Assembly (NCBI GenBank): GCA_015039365.1
Contig: WION01000355.1
Span: forward strand, 1-54,150
Reading direction: 5' to 3'
DNA length: 54,150 nucleotides
Source: Amanita rubescens
Lineage: Eukaryota; Basidiomycota; Agaricomycetes; Agaricales; Amanitaceae
Below are positions 20,821 through 31,734 of this stretch, one piece after another. The notes beneath the pieces were generated by a model. It ran no database searches and was not told where the DNA came from. It saw only the letters and a program-made list of their open reading frames with translations. A program made the position numbers and the translations under genes. Within the stretch, counting starts at the first letter, position 1; each line of letters opens with the position of its first letter.

Positions 20821-22629
20821 ATGACGACTGTACAAAAGATAAAAGTACGCTCACAATATTGTCTACCTTGATATCACTCAAATCGCACAGGAAATCGAAG
20901 ATGAAATGGTTTGTTCTCTCTCTGTGCCACGTCATGTCCAACTCATATTATCTTGTAGGCCAGGAGTATGTTGTCACAGATTACAAGCCATATCTCCAAT
21001 TTACACGTTCCCAGCTCAAAAGAACAAGGCCACGAGTTATCATCTTGGACAGCTCAAGGCAAAGCTCGCGAAGCTAAAGCGTGAACTTATCAGCGGGCCT
21101 GGTGGCGGCGGTGGAGGTGGTGGTGGTATCGGCTTTGATGTTGCAAGGCAAGTCCCGACTAGTACGATAATCGTGGTGATCTTGTTCACCGTTTTGCAGG
21201 ACTGGGATAGCGTCCGTAGGATTCGTCGGTTTCCCTTCAGTGGGAAAGGTGCGGATGAATTGCCGTACATTGTCTGACCATACTCAACCAAATCAGTCAA
21301 CTTTGATGTCAAAACTCACGGGGACACATTCAGAAGTTTCAGAAATTGACTTTACGACCCTCACTACTGTTCCTGGAACCGTGAAAGTTCATGGTGCACC
21401 CATTCAAATTCTAGATTTACGTGAGTAATATTGATTTACTGTGCCTGGCACAGCTTATTGCCATGCCAGCTGGAATTATTGAGGGTGCGAATGATGGGAG
21501 AGGTAGGGGCAGACAAGGTATGTCAATCTCACACTTTATCGGCGGAGAAATAGCAACTCTGATGTAATTGACAAGTCATTGCCGGTATGGGTGCCTAGTC
21601 GAAGTTCGACGGTTCAGTACGAAACTGAAGTCCCTCCAAATCAGTCGCGCGCACGTGCAATCTTATATTCATCGTGCTAGACGTTCTGAAGCCTCTTGGT
21701 GACAAGAAAGTCATCGAATCCGAGCTGGAAGGTTTTGGTATCCGACTAAATAAGAAGCCGCCAGCGATTACCGTCCGCAGGAAGGATAAAGGTGGCATTG
21801 CCATCACGAACACTGTTCCACTCACAAGTATCGACCAAGACGAGATCAGAGCAGTCCTCAGTGAATACAAAATTAGCAATGCAGATGTCGCTATTCGGCA
21901 ACCAAATGCCACCGCTGATGACCTCGTTGATGTCGTTGAGGGAAACAGGTGAGCACGCATCTCCGACCATTACCGCGTGCTCTAATTCTGGTAGAGTGTA
22001 CATACCTGCGTTATATGTGAGTAAATGAGATAGAAACTGATGAACCATGATCTGACTTGTTTGGTTAGGTCTTGAATAAGGTAAATGCAAACTGATGATG
22101 TATATCCGAGTCTGAAATATGGCAGATCGATGCTATATCCATCGAAGAATTGGATTTGCTGTGAGTCAAGCGTATGGAAGATTCGCATCGCATTCTTACA
22201 GCAAACCAGATACAAAATTCCCAATTCTGTCCCTATTTCTTCCAAGGAATGGCTCAACGTGGATGAATTGGTTCAAATGATGTGGGAGACACTTGATCTC
22301 GTGCGTGTGTATACCAAGCCACGGGGGCTTCCGCCAGACTACGATGCACCTGTTGTACTCCGCCGAGGGAAATGCACAATAGAAGACTTCTGCAATGCGA
22401 TTCATAAGGAAATCACCAAACAGATGAAATAGTCAGTTTATTCAGTTCTGGTCCACACACATCTGACTTTAAACAGTGCCATTGTCTGGGGTACCAGCGC
22501 AAAGCACTCGCGCGGGCAGAAGGTTGGTTTAGACCACGTTTTAGAGGATGAAGATGGCAAGTCGTTTGTTACATGAGCTGATGCCCTGATATTAATACCT
22601 GTGTAGTTGTCCACATTGCCAAAAAATAA
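20821..22629 (+). CDS. RBG1: Developmentally regulated GTP-binding protein DRG1 (Rbg1)
   Basis: DRG1 is a conserved translation-associated OBG-family GTPase. ATG 20821 gives [20 protein letters not shown] after joining small exons. The Gly-rich [18 protein letters not shown] is followed by the P-loop GFPSVGKST, split by an intron after Lys. The G2/G3 region reads FTTLTTVPG and [19 protein letters not shown]. Further on are [22 protein letters not shown] and the TGS domain ([19 protein letters not shown], then [13 protein letters not shown]). The end is DEDVVHIAKK. Two introns are GC-AG (donors at about 21149 and 22558, both GCAAGT). About 10 introns are present. The stop lies 26 bp from the convergent ALG8 stop. 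Confidence 0.95.
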
Positions 22630-22655
22630 GATTCTACTGGCGTTTAAGCACTCCA

Positions 22656-24870
22656 TCATTTGATTTCGCTAAGCCGTCCCTGATAGGATATGTCCTCGTA
22701 TAAGTAAATAAATATCAACCTGATATATGCCCAAAGCAGGCCAATGGCACAATAAACACTCGTAGCCATGAGAGGCAGGAATTCCATGGAGGTTGCGCTT
22801 GACTTGCCAGTATCTGTTGCGAGGGCCCAAATCGGGAATAATTCCACAAAGAGCAGAAGTGCAGGAAAACCCGCCAGGTAGAGCTTTTCCACGAAATCCA
22901 AAACCACAAGGGCAGGAGTTCTGGGAAATCTGTTGCGATATAAGCACTATTACAACAGATCTTTCATAAACTTACTCGTAGACACGTTTACACAAGGAGA
23001 TGTAAACGAAACTTATCCAAACAGTGGAATAAATCTTTTCGACAATCGACTCTACCGAAATAAAAATCAGTGACCGCTACATTATAGGCAAAGGGGACTC
23101 ACCAGAAGGTGTGAACAGTAAGGGAAACAAAGAAACCACTCCAGCGACACTTGCGATTATGAAGGTTCGAAAGTATGCATGACGTTCGGCCGCGAGAAGA
23201 CTTGGGGGACAGGTGGTAAGTACTTCATATGGCTACAGTTACCTGGAAGACAAACCTAAGCGGGACCAAGACAAGTAGTATAGCCTTTTCGTGCACATGC
23301 CAGCCAAACAAAAACGAGGTATAGCCACATAAAGTTAACGTTGTTAGAAATGATTTGTATGTTGGAGTCATCCATAGTTTGGCAAGGCAGATCTAGTACC
23401 GATGGTAAGATTAGATTGCATATCCATCGTATAGATGATAGACTATCCCACCGATTGGAAAAAAATGGTAATAATGAATGTGTGGATAGGCTTGACGTTG
23501 GGCAAAACTGCGAAAACAGTATCGCCAACTAGGCCTCTAGAGGTAGATGCGATGCCGGAGACATTCAAGGAAATATTCCACCCCATGCGCTTTACACCTG
23601 TAAGATTGTTAGGATGGCCTTTGCGAATATCATGCACTCACATTGCAAAAGCACACGGTCAGCGGTCGTGACCAATGCCCAAACATTAGGAGCCCAATAA
23701 GCATGATTCAAGCCTCGAGTAAAAGGGAAGAGGCGTGATAGGAGCTGTGGCAATTGACCCATCAAAATAAAAGGACCCAGAGAGATCCCGAAAATGGCTA
23801 TGACAACGTTAGCCAGTGATAGAAAGTTCTTGACATGCAGTCGTCCTGATGGTGTCATACAGTAGGACCGCAGGAGATAAATAAAGTATGCAGGCTGCAT
23901 ATAAGTAAGAGGGAATATCTGTGAAGCGTCGACGGATGACCTACGGCAAGATACATATAGATATGTTTGAATTGGAGCAACGTAGCAAACAAGGCGCCGC
24001 TGGCTAACTTGTTTCCCTGTAGGAAGGATGAGACAGTGAATACATGAAATTGCAAATGTACACACACATTGCGGGCCATGAGAATAGACCATAGTAATAT
24101 CCCGAACAAAAACCCATTGTATTGGAAATGAATATGATCGACGATAAGAAAACCGGGATGCAGAAATATAGAGGCCGAAATAATCTTCTGCGTGGAAGAG
24201 TCGGTCGATCCACGAATGAAGCTTGTCATCCCTCAGTTAAGCCTTCAACGCACATGTAGATTTATTTATTTACCGGAGTACTGCCATTCCTAGGACCAAC
24301 TCGCTTATGATAACTGTTGTGCGTTGATATGCAATGACAGACCACGAGTCGTATTTGAGATTATGCAGGTCCACGATTTTAGGGTCCAGTATGGCGGCAA
24401 CCGCCGATAGCAGTTTCTCGAAATATGCAAAGAATGGTGGATAGTCCAACGCTGCGAAGAATTATGGTCAACTTCTGACAGGACAATGTGAACCCACTCC
24501 ATTCAGAAGTTGTCTAACCCACGTTATTTCAAACAAGAACCTCAGCACAAGGTAGCACTAACTCACGTCAAAATACCATTTTGATATTGGAAGGGAATGT
24601 GTAATTGCGAGCCAGTTTCTGTGCACTTCGAAATCCGTAGAACGACTGGAGTGCCCGATTAACGTCGAATCTTCATTATGTTACAGAAACTCACTAAGAT
24701 GGGTATAATAACAGTTTCAGCGCTGTCGCGAAGAAAAATATGTCCCATTCGGAAGGTTCGATATCCCATTGAAGCCATGTCCAAGACGACACTCTGTCCG
24801 TGCTGCCTCCCAGCGAGTCGTCCGCGTCTGGTAATGAATGCGCTGGCCTTGAATCGGCCTTGGATGACAT
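22656..24870 (-). CDS. ALG8: Dolichyl-P-Glc:Glc1Man9GlcNAc2-PP-dolichol glucosyltransferase (ALG8)
   Basis: ALG8 adds the second glucose to the lipid-linked N-glycan precursor in the ER lumen. ATG 24870 gives [18 protein letters not shown]. The first loop then has [19 protein letters not shown] and [19 protein letters not shown], the ALG6/ALG8 family signature. Later exons read [37 protein letters not shown] and [22 protein letters not shown]; the last is typical of ALG8 rather than ALG6. The final exon (22907 to 22656) is a hydrophobic domain ending [14 protein letters not shown]. Many short introns make the middle exons harder to delimit. VMA21 starts 97 bp upstream in the opposite direction. 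Confidence 0.9.
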
Positions 24871-24967
24871 GTCGTTTGGAAGTCAGGGTTCGTCACGTGG
24901 CGTACCAAACGCGCAGGTTCAGTGTCTTAGAGTTAGTCTACAGTTTAACTCCACGCGTCCATTTGAC

Positions 24968-25349
24968 ATGACCGAACAGAGCGCTCCAGCAGAGCTGACA
25001 ACACAGGCGGCCAATGCGTAAGACAGAATATCCATTGTTACTACGAGACTGGACTAATGACGTTTCAGAAGCGTGCTAATCAAGCTGTTCGTTTTCACCG
25101 TGTGCCTAGGAATGGTGCCAGTCGTGTCCTACTTTGCATCTCTGAAGTACATTTGGAATGGTATTGCAATCTATTCAATGTATTCTGGATCTCATGCGTA
25201 TCCTAGGAAACTCGACATATGCAGCAATTACGTCCGTAGCAGCAGCAAACATAGTCCTTGTTCTGTACATTATTTTCTCCATTATAGAAGACCGGCAAGA
25301 CAAAATAACTACACCACAAACCCGACCGGAAACAAAAAAGGAAAGATAA
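24968..25349 (+). CDS. VMA21: V-ATPase assembly factor Vma21
   Basis: Vma21 is a small ER protein that assembles the V-ATPase Vo sector. ATG 24968 gives MTEQSAPAELTTQAANA. Joining three exons (introns at about 25019-25069 and 25161-25206) yields two membrane helices, VLIKLFVFTVCLGMVPVVSY and ITSVAAANIVLVLYIIFSII. The conserved GNSTYAA between them is present. The hydrophilic tail ends ETKKER, compatible with a dilysine-like ER retrieval signal. The total is about 95 residues, a normal length. An earlier in-frame start is not needed. Confidence 0.9.
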
Positions 25350-25540
25350 TACATCGATGCTCGTAGGCGCGTGGTATATAACATAGTTAACGTACATGTT
25401 GCGAAATGAATGCCCTTGTGCGCAATGAAGCTAGAATAATCTCAACAACTACTATGGCCGGCGTAAATTACATGATCTACTATTGTACAAAATATGCGAT
25501 GTGTGATGGACTAGCTGCGACTAAGATGAAGAACAAATAT

Positions 25541-26989
25541 CTAGAAATCCTCGTCGAGGGCGCTATCAAATGGAGTCAGCCTTGAATTTGTAAATCAAGA
25601 GTATACTTACAATAGCTTCGAAGGTTGCGAGGAAGGTTCGTTGGCAACAGTTGAAACATTGACATTCGCCTTCTGATAATCTGAGACCCGCTTCTCAAAG
25701 AAGTTCGTCTTGCCTTGCAGCGAAATCATATCCATAAAGTCGAAGGGGTTCGTTGCATTGTAGACCTTCTCGTTGCCCAAAGCAACAAGCAGACGGTCCG
25801 CCACGAATTCAATATACTGACACATCAGCTTCGCATTCATTCCAATCAATTTCACAGGAAGAGCGTCTAATGTCACTAGTCAGTATACGTTGCTACCAAT
25901 ATCGTGCAAACGGAACAAACCTGTCAGGAATTCCTGTTCAATTTCGACGGCTTCCGTAATGACAGTCTTAACAACTTCAGGATGAGGACGACGTTTCATG
26001 TGACTGAACAACAAGCAGGCAAAATCGGTATGCATGCCCTCGTCGCGAGAAATGAGTTCATTGGAGAACGTAAGGCCAGGCATCAATCCCCTCTTCTTAA
26101 GCCAGAAGATAGACGCGAAGGAACCGGAGAAGAAAATGCCTTCCACTGCGGCGAAAGCTACCAGACGTTCGGCGAACGTAGACTTCGTGTCAGAGATCCA
26201 TCGCAGAGCCCAATCGGCTTTCTTCTTGATGCACGGTATGGTATCGACGGCGTCGAAAAGGTATTCACGTTGACGTGGATCTTTAATGTAGGTATCAATT
26301 AGGAGGGAGTAAGTTTCGGAGTGGATGTTTTCCATCATGATTTGGAAGCCATAGAAACAGCGGGCCTCGGCAACTTGAACTTCGTTCGAGAATCGCTCTA
26401 CCAGGTTCTCATTCACAATGCCATCTGACGCGGCGAAGAACGCCAGGACATGTGAAATAAAATGACGTTCGTTGTCATTGAGGCGATTCGTCCAGTCGTG
26501 GAGGTCCTTAGATAGATCCATCTCTTCCGCGGTCCAAAAAGAGGCCTCGGCCTTCTTGTACATCTGCCATATCTACAACTGCGTCGGTGATTGCATGGAG
26601 ATAGTAGACTGCGCTTACCTCGTGATATTGGATAGGGAACAACACGAATCGACGCTTAGACTCCTTGAGTAAAGGCTCTGCACCTGGATTGGGCCTAAGA
26701 TTACATTCGGAAGGGATTGTAGTAGGACATACTCTCGGGCAGGTCGACGTCGCCGACAAACTTCTTCCTCAGCTCACTTAGCCTGTCATGTGTTTCCTCG
26801 TCTTCAGTAATACTCTTTGGTGATTCAGGTAAGCGTTCATCATCAATGACTTTGACTGCTTTTTTAAGTGGTGAATCAAGCGAGAAGCTTTCCAAAGCAG
26901 CGGCCGCCTGAACACACTTTCATTAGAACAAATGGGAACCACCAAAGCGTATAACGTCCAACCTTTTTGCTGGGTGTAATAGCTGCCAT
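25541..26989 (-). CDS. RNR2: Ribonucleotide reductase small subunit (RNR2)
   Basis: RNR2 forms the diferric-tyrosyl cofactor subunit of class Ia ribonucleotide reductase, which makes dNTPs. ATG 26989 starts MAAITPSKK, then an intron, then [13 protein letters not shown] and [12 protein letters not shown]. Iron ligands and radical tyrosine are all visible: Asp in [13 protein letters not shown], Glu in [11 protein letters not shown], His and Tyr in ENIHSETYS, Glu in [11 protein letters not shown], and Glu and His in [10 protein letters not shown]. After the last intron the protein ends [11 protein letters not shown], the large-subunit-binding tail. Introns fall after FPIQYHE and after EQEFLT. 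The gene is divergent to a paralogue at 27281 and shares a promoter with MCB boxes. Confidence 0.95.
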
Positions 26990-27073
26990 TGAGGGAAGTA
27001 TTTATGAAGTACGAAGAACTCGGTCAAGATGGGGGATTGGTTAGACGAGCCCTTTTAAATGTTGAACTGAAAA

Positions 27074-27158
27074 ACGCGTGTGGTTCTGTTTTGCCAAAGG
27101 TACATCAACCAGCACGCGTTATTTGTGGTTGTTGACGTGACTCATTAACGAGACGCGT
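27074..27158. promoter_or_regulatory. Three MCB boxes (ACGCGT)
   Basis: Three perfect palindromic ACGCGT hexamers lie within 85 bp, spaced 40 and 39 bp apart. A single box in a window this size would be meaningless by chance; three in a promoter of an S-phase gene are not. Confidence 0.75.
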
Positions 27159-27177
27159 TCATGACTAATCTTCATTC

Positions 27178-27205
27178 CGTCTGACTTGACTAACCCAGTC
27201 AGACG
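27178..27205. repeat. Inverted repeat in the RNR promoter
   Basis: Arms CGTCTGAC (27178-27185) and GTCAGACG (27198-27205) are perfect complements with a 12-base loop. It could be a dimeric protein-binding site or chance. Confidence 0.5.
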
Positions 27206-27280
27206 TTGATATGTAATGGTCTGTGAGCCTCAGGTTTTATCCGTCAAAATGAGAGTCATATTGTGTTTCCCTAGATAAAA

Positions 27281-28557
27281 ATGAAACGGCTAGAGTGCGC
27301 TGCGGAACACCAGGACAGTCTAGCGTCCCTCCAGCGACGCTTCGTCGGAGATGTTACGCTACCAGAAAGTATGAGAATTGCTCCCCAAGAGAGATATTTA
27401 TTCATCCGTATTCTAGGCGAGGAGCCACTGCTCAAAGAGTCCAGCCAGCGCCTTGTTCTGTTCCCGATTCGATATAACGAAGTATGCAAAAAAATTCCTT
27501 CATCCGTTCCGCTGACCCCTTTAGCAGATTTGGCATCTGTATAAGAAAGCCCAGGGATCCTTTTGGACTGCCGAAGAAATTGACCTCTCGCGCGACCTTC
27601 TAGATTGGTCTGAACGGTTAAATGTCGATGAACGCTTTTTCATCTCCCGGGTTCTGGCCTTTTTTGTAGCATCGGACGGTGTCGTCAATGAAAATTTGGT
27701 GGAACGATTCTCTTCTGAAGTCCAAGTAGCCGAAGCACGGTGTTTCTACGGATTCCAAATCATGATGGAGAATGTCCACTCGGAGACTTACTCTCTCCTA
27801 ATTGACACCTATATCAGGGATCCTCAAGAAAAGCAATACTTGCTGAATGCCATGGAAACTATACCATGTATCAAACAAAAGGCTGACTGGGCCCTCCGAT
27901 GGATATCCGACAAGGAGTCTTCGTTTGCGGAGAGACTGGTAGCATTCGCTGCTGTTGAAGGAATCTTCTTCTCTGGATCATTTGCATCGATTTTCTGGAT
28001 AAAGAAGAGAGGTCTGATGCCTGGGTTGACCTATTCCAATGAGTTGATCAGCCGAGACGAGGGCCTGCACACCGATTTTGCCTGTCTGCTATTTGCTCAT
28101 CTTAGACGCAGACCTCATCCTGACGCAGTGCTACGAATAATAAAGGAGGCTGTTAGCATAGAGCAACAGTTTTTGACTGGTTTGTTCATCTAATCGACGT
28201 CAACTATTGGTAGGCTTATATGAATCATCTAGAATCACTTCCCGTTGATTTAATTGGGATGAACTCAAAGCTCATGTCTCAATACATAGAGTTTGTTGCC
28301 GACAGACTATTGCTTTCGCTAGGGAACGGGAAACACTATCACTCGAGTAATCCGTTCGACTTCATGGATTTGATCTCTTTACAAGGAAAGACCAACTTCT
28401 TTGAGAAGCGTGTTTCTGAATACGCACTGGCTACGTATGCACAGTCAACTGGAATTCACAGCTCAATCACACCCCCACGAGTTTTGTGCGTTTTAAACCT
28501 TGCTTACTGATCTAAGGGACTGACTGTAGATATAGCAGCACGACTGAAGATTTCTGA
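27281..28557 (+). CDS. Second ribonucleotide reductase small subunit (RNR2 paralogue)
   Basis: This is a divergent copy of RNR2 on the opposite strand. It starts [20 protein letters not shown] and continues [10 protein letters not shown], so it lacks about 30-40 N-terminal residues of its neighbour. Introns sit at the same places as in RNR2 (after FPIRYNE, after EQQFLT) plus a last one before the tail. All catalytic residues are kept: [40 protein letters not shown] and [10 protein letters not shown]. With the last intron (28488-28529, gtgcg...gtag) removed, the protein ends YSSTTEDF, retaining the acidic-Phe tail. Unlike yeast Rnr4 it has not lost iron ligands, so it is predicted to be active. 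The coding sequence shows no disabling change. Confidence 0.85.
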
Positions 28558-29063
28558 TTTATAGAACTATAGAAAGAAGTGACTTCAATAAAGTCTTTTT
28601 AATGTTAACCAATTACAATCGCTACTCTCAATGTTAACGTATAATTCCCAAAGCGAGTCTCTCCCGTGCCCAACTACATGTAACTGCATTCTACTGCATG
28701 TCCGTCAGCTCCGTGGAAGCAAGTTCCGCTAATGTTGATATCGTCCGTGACGCGTGACGTAAGTGAGAGTTCGACTTCATACCACAGCATGTTCTGCCTT
28801 CATCGTCCACCTAGCAATAAGTGAAATGTTGGCGACGGATGCACAGTGAGCCTCCGTGCATGTAGAAAGGGCATTCACGCTCATTTCCACCCAGCTTGTA
28901 TTCCCGCACTTGGAAGACGAAATGAAGGACTGAATAGTTGCACTCGGTTACCTCATCGACGACAATTTCGTGCAGAAGTTCTTCCTGAATCGGGTATGCA
29001 GTAAAGGACTGGATGATGACATAGCATCGAAAGGCCCCCTCAAGCGATATGTGAAAGCGTCTA
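28558..29063. other. Intergenic stretch after the RNR2 paralogue
   Basis: No gene is recognised. An AATAAA polyadenylation-like signal occurs near 28587, 30 bp after the paralogue's stop. Open stretches on the minus strand (28811-29077) have no homology I can see. Confidence 0.4.
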
Positions 29064-29732
29064 CTGACACTACACACAACTGCATCCTATATGTGTCGCG
29101 GTAATTGAGAAATACTACAATTTCTACAGAGCCTGTGACTCGTGCTGCGAGAGTCAAACAACCTTTTGATCCCAGGTGGTGGATAAGCTAGTGACGAGAA
29201 CGCGATGGGAGAAAATTCAAAAATTGTGCATTGTGGTGAGTCCAGGCACGGCTTAGGGACCACTTGCACAGCAACAAAGGAAGGCCAACTCGCCTCTCTC
29301 ATCGCGCCCAAAAAAGATGCTCCCTCATGATGATTCCAATTCATCTGGACTCGAGGGGGATCCGGATCCTCGATCCCCCATTCCATATCTCCAACAAAGA
29401 AAAGATCACCTTGACAAGTAAGGCGCTGGTGGATATCTCCGTGAGGCATGCCACCTCCAGAACACGCAAGTCGGGCGGCCAAAATTCAAACTTTGCAATG
29501 GCCTCGATCATAGAGCAGACGTCCCCCACCGGCACGCCAATGAAGGATAAATTGTCCAGGTGAGTAAATATCTTCATAAAGGAAAACAACTTTCGAGCGT
29601 CAATTGGCGGATATGGCGACAGGAGGGTTGAACAAATGGTAGAAAACCTTGATCACAACGACTGAATTCGTGGTAACCGTTTTCCACATGGAGGTATTTC
29701 AGCACGGGTGCGTCAATCCATGAAAGGAAGCC
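29064..29732 (-). pseudogene. Truncated inverted copy of the F-box/LRR-like gene at 31735-33174
   Basis: On the minus strand this region encodes fragments nearly identical to the C-terminal half of the F-box protein: FLSWIDAPVLKYLHVE, EFSRCDQGFLPFVQPSCRH, VGDVCSMIEAIAKFEFWPPD and QMNWNHHEGASFLGAMREA. The frame breaks several times: after QLTLESCF, around IPLESR and near PKPCLD. A 12-base insertion follows the exon end SISQL. Homology starts abruptly at GFLSWIDAP (about 29732), leaving no F-box. It is a recent partial duplication in inverted orientation that has decayed. Confidence 0.85.
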
Positions 29733-30036
29733 GGAGGTGACTATGATTGGGATACTCATTGCCAAACACACGGTTATGATCGTCGCACCAAACTTCAACT
29801 CCCAGTTTCCAAGGATAACTGGATGAGACGTGCGGTGCGGTCAAAAGACTTGGAGTTACTGTGGCTTCGCGCAATCAAGGCGATTCAGTGTTCACGTCTA
29901 TGATCGCGATTTCGTTTGCTGAACAAATAGACATCAATACCATAGACAGAGGCTGCTCTGATCCTTGTTCCATGCCTCCACGCAAGGTACAACCCTGTAT
30001 GTTACCTTGTACAATAAAATCACTTGCACGGGCACC

Positions 30037-31188
30037 ATGCTGACCGTTTTCTCAGCCTCGCCAGAGCCAGAGGCAGATCCCTCGAATGTGGCAGAAAGTA
30101 AGGAAGCATGTATGTGGTCTTGCATAGTAATGAGTGGACCATCCTTCTCAGCTCCGAGTCTATCAGATGAAATCCGCATTCATGCACAATTGCCCGAAAA
30201 TGTCGATAAGGCGGCCAGGAATTACCTTGACGCCGCCAACTGGAACTGGCACCACTGTCTCACCCTCCCAGCTGCGACACTCCGAGCCATTAGGCAGATG
30301 AATTACAGCTGGATTCGGTACGTGACTGGGATCGTTGTTGGAACTCACGGTCATCTTCACCATGATCGCAATGACGACAGTCAAGTAAACTATGCCGCCG
30401 AGCCCACTAAAACCACCATGGACCTATACTTTCACACAAGTGAATCCGATAAAAGATGCATGTTTCCACTTGATCCACATATTTTAGACCCGAAGCATAA
30501 ATCTGGCATTTCAGATGCAAATGAGAGTCGCAAAGCCCGCTTTGCTGAGGGTCTGCAAAAGCGGGAGAAAAATCAGTGTGTGTTCTCAGAATATTCAAAA
30601 CTGTGCGAGGGTGCGCACCTTATACCCCATAGCAAGGGTGACCAGGTATGGTTGGACTCCCATCACCTATGATTATATTGTTAATAATGTTGGTGTGCCA
30701 TGGTCCGTGCAACAGTACATCAAGACGTTCACCGAAGAGCGAGATTATGAGCAGAACCCTGCTAACATCGTGCCTAATATTGATAACATTCGAAACGGAC
30801 TATTTATCAATAAAAATGCGCACGAGGGGTTAGGTACAGTTCTTGGATTCTTGGTGGTACGTCTTCCAGTCAATCTGGCATGCAATTGGAGACTAACAGT
30901 CTATTTGGGTAGACACCTAATTTTGCCATGGATGCCAACCCAGTCGCAGGTACTAGAAAGAATGATCTGACGTTTACGATGCACTTGTTGGATCCGACGC
31001 AGGAGGAGTACTTGCTCGGTATTGGTTTTAACTCAAAGGCCAGGGTTCCTAAAAGCAAACCCACTTGGCCTCCTGTCACACTGTTTGAAGCCATCTACGC
31101 TTCTGCCGTGGTGCACCAGTTCGGTGTCCGCTCTGGTGGATGGAAAGGTGCCTTGGGAAAGTGGGACAGATTATTTTACAAGGACTGA
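30037..31188 (+). CDS. HNH endonuclease-domain protein (HNH_2 type)
   Basis: A lineage-specific basidiomycete family with a C-terminal HNH domain. From ATG 30037 (MLTVFSASPEPEADP) a helical N-terminal part (LPENVDKAARNYLDAANW) leads to RFAEGLQKREKNQCVFSEY. The nuclease motif follows: CEGAHLIPHSKGDQ, then, after an intron (30645-30716), IKTFTEERDYEQNP and NIDNIRNGLFINKNAHEGLG, then GFL|TPNFAMDAN across a second intron. Candidate catalytic residues are the His pair in AHLIPH and the Asn/His in NKNAH. The end is GGWKGALGKWDRLFYKD. Cellular role is unknown. It lies between an F-box gene and its broken copy. The exact start may be further upstream if a 5' exon exists. Confidence 0.75.
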
Positions 31189-31734
31189 CCCGTCGGACGT
31201 AGAGATGTAGAGCGCCAACGCCGTCGGACTGAAGACCACAAGATGACGTTGACTGAGCAGAGTGGAAAACGTGAAAAGCGCCACGATGATCATAGTGTTG
31301 GTATTCTCCCCAGCTTCAGAGTATGTGGTATTCTTACTTGGTTTAGAAGGATCGGGGAAAAGGCGTATGGAAAGGAAAAGGACGCGCTCAGTGATGGTCC
31401 ATGGAGAGGGGTCAGTGGGCCGTAAAGGGACAGTAGTGAGTTGGGGCGACCGGTTCTATGTAGCAATAGATGGACGACTGTTACTCTCAAGTATGTTTCA
31501 AAAACTAAGTTTACTTTTATCTAATAGACGATCTCGTCAGCATGTCTCAGTTTCTTGTGGGGTGCCCGCACGCCCTATAAGCGCTCTCTTCCTCCCACCA
31601 GGTTTGCCACTCTTAATTTCTCTGTTCACTTCACTAATGTTCTTTCCTCCCACTGCAGAGTTCTCGTTGCAGTTGCTAGAAATCGTAGTCAGCCGACCGG
31701 ACGCGTGACGTCTCGAGTGCACGAGTTCTGATTG
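31189..31734. other. Intergenic stretch between the HNH and F-box genes
   Basis: These 546 bp contain open stretches without ATG support (31262-31708) and a short ATG-initiated one (31243-31425). None resembles a protein family convincingly, although LGLEGSGK near 31340 mimics a P-loop. I see nothing else. Confidence 0.4.

Larger units (their letters stand above)
26990..27280. promoter_or_regulatory. Shared divergent promoter of two RNR2 genes
   Basis: These 291 bp lie between opposing start codons of two ribonucleotide reductase small-subunit genes. They contain ACGCGT at 27074-27079, 27114-27119 and 27153-27158, the MluI cell-cycle box bound by MBF, which is known to control RNR genes at G1/S in yeasts. 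An inverted repeat CGTCTGAC/GTCAGACG lies at 27178-27205. Confidence 0.7.

Noticed and set aside
21040..21312. Minus-strand Pro-rich frame over DRG1
   Set aside because: The poly-Pro run is antisense to the poly-Gly segment of DRG1.
28948..29157. Minus-strand frames downstream of the F-box fragment
   Set aside because: They start with non-ATG codons and extend past the duplicated block into sequence with no homology.
31262..31708. Open frame with a P-loop-like LGLEGSGK
   Set aside because: It has no ATG at its start, the residues after the motif fit no GTPase, and the sequence lies between two well-defined genes.
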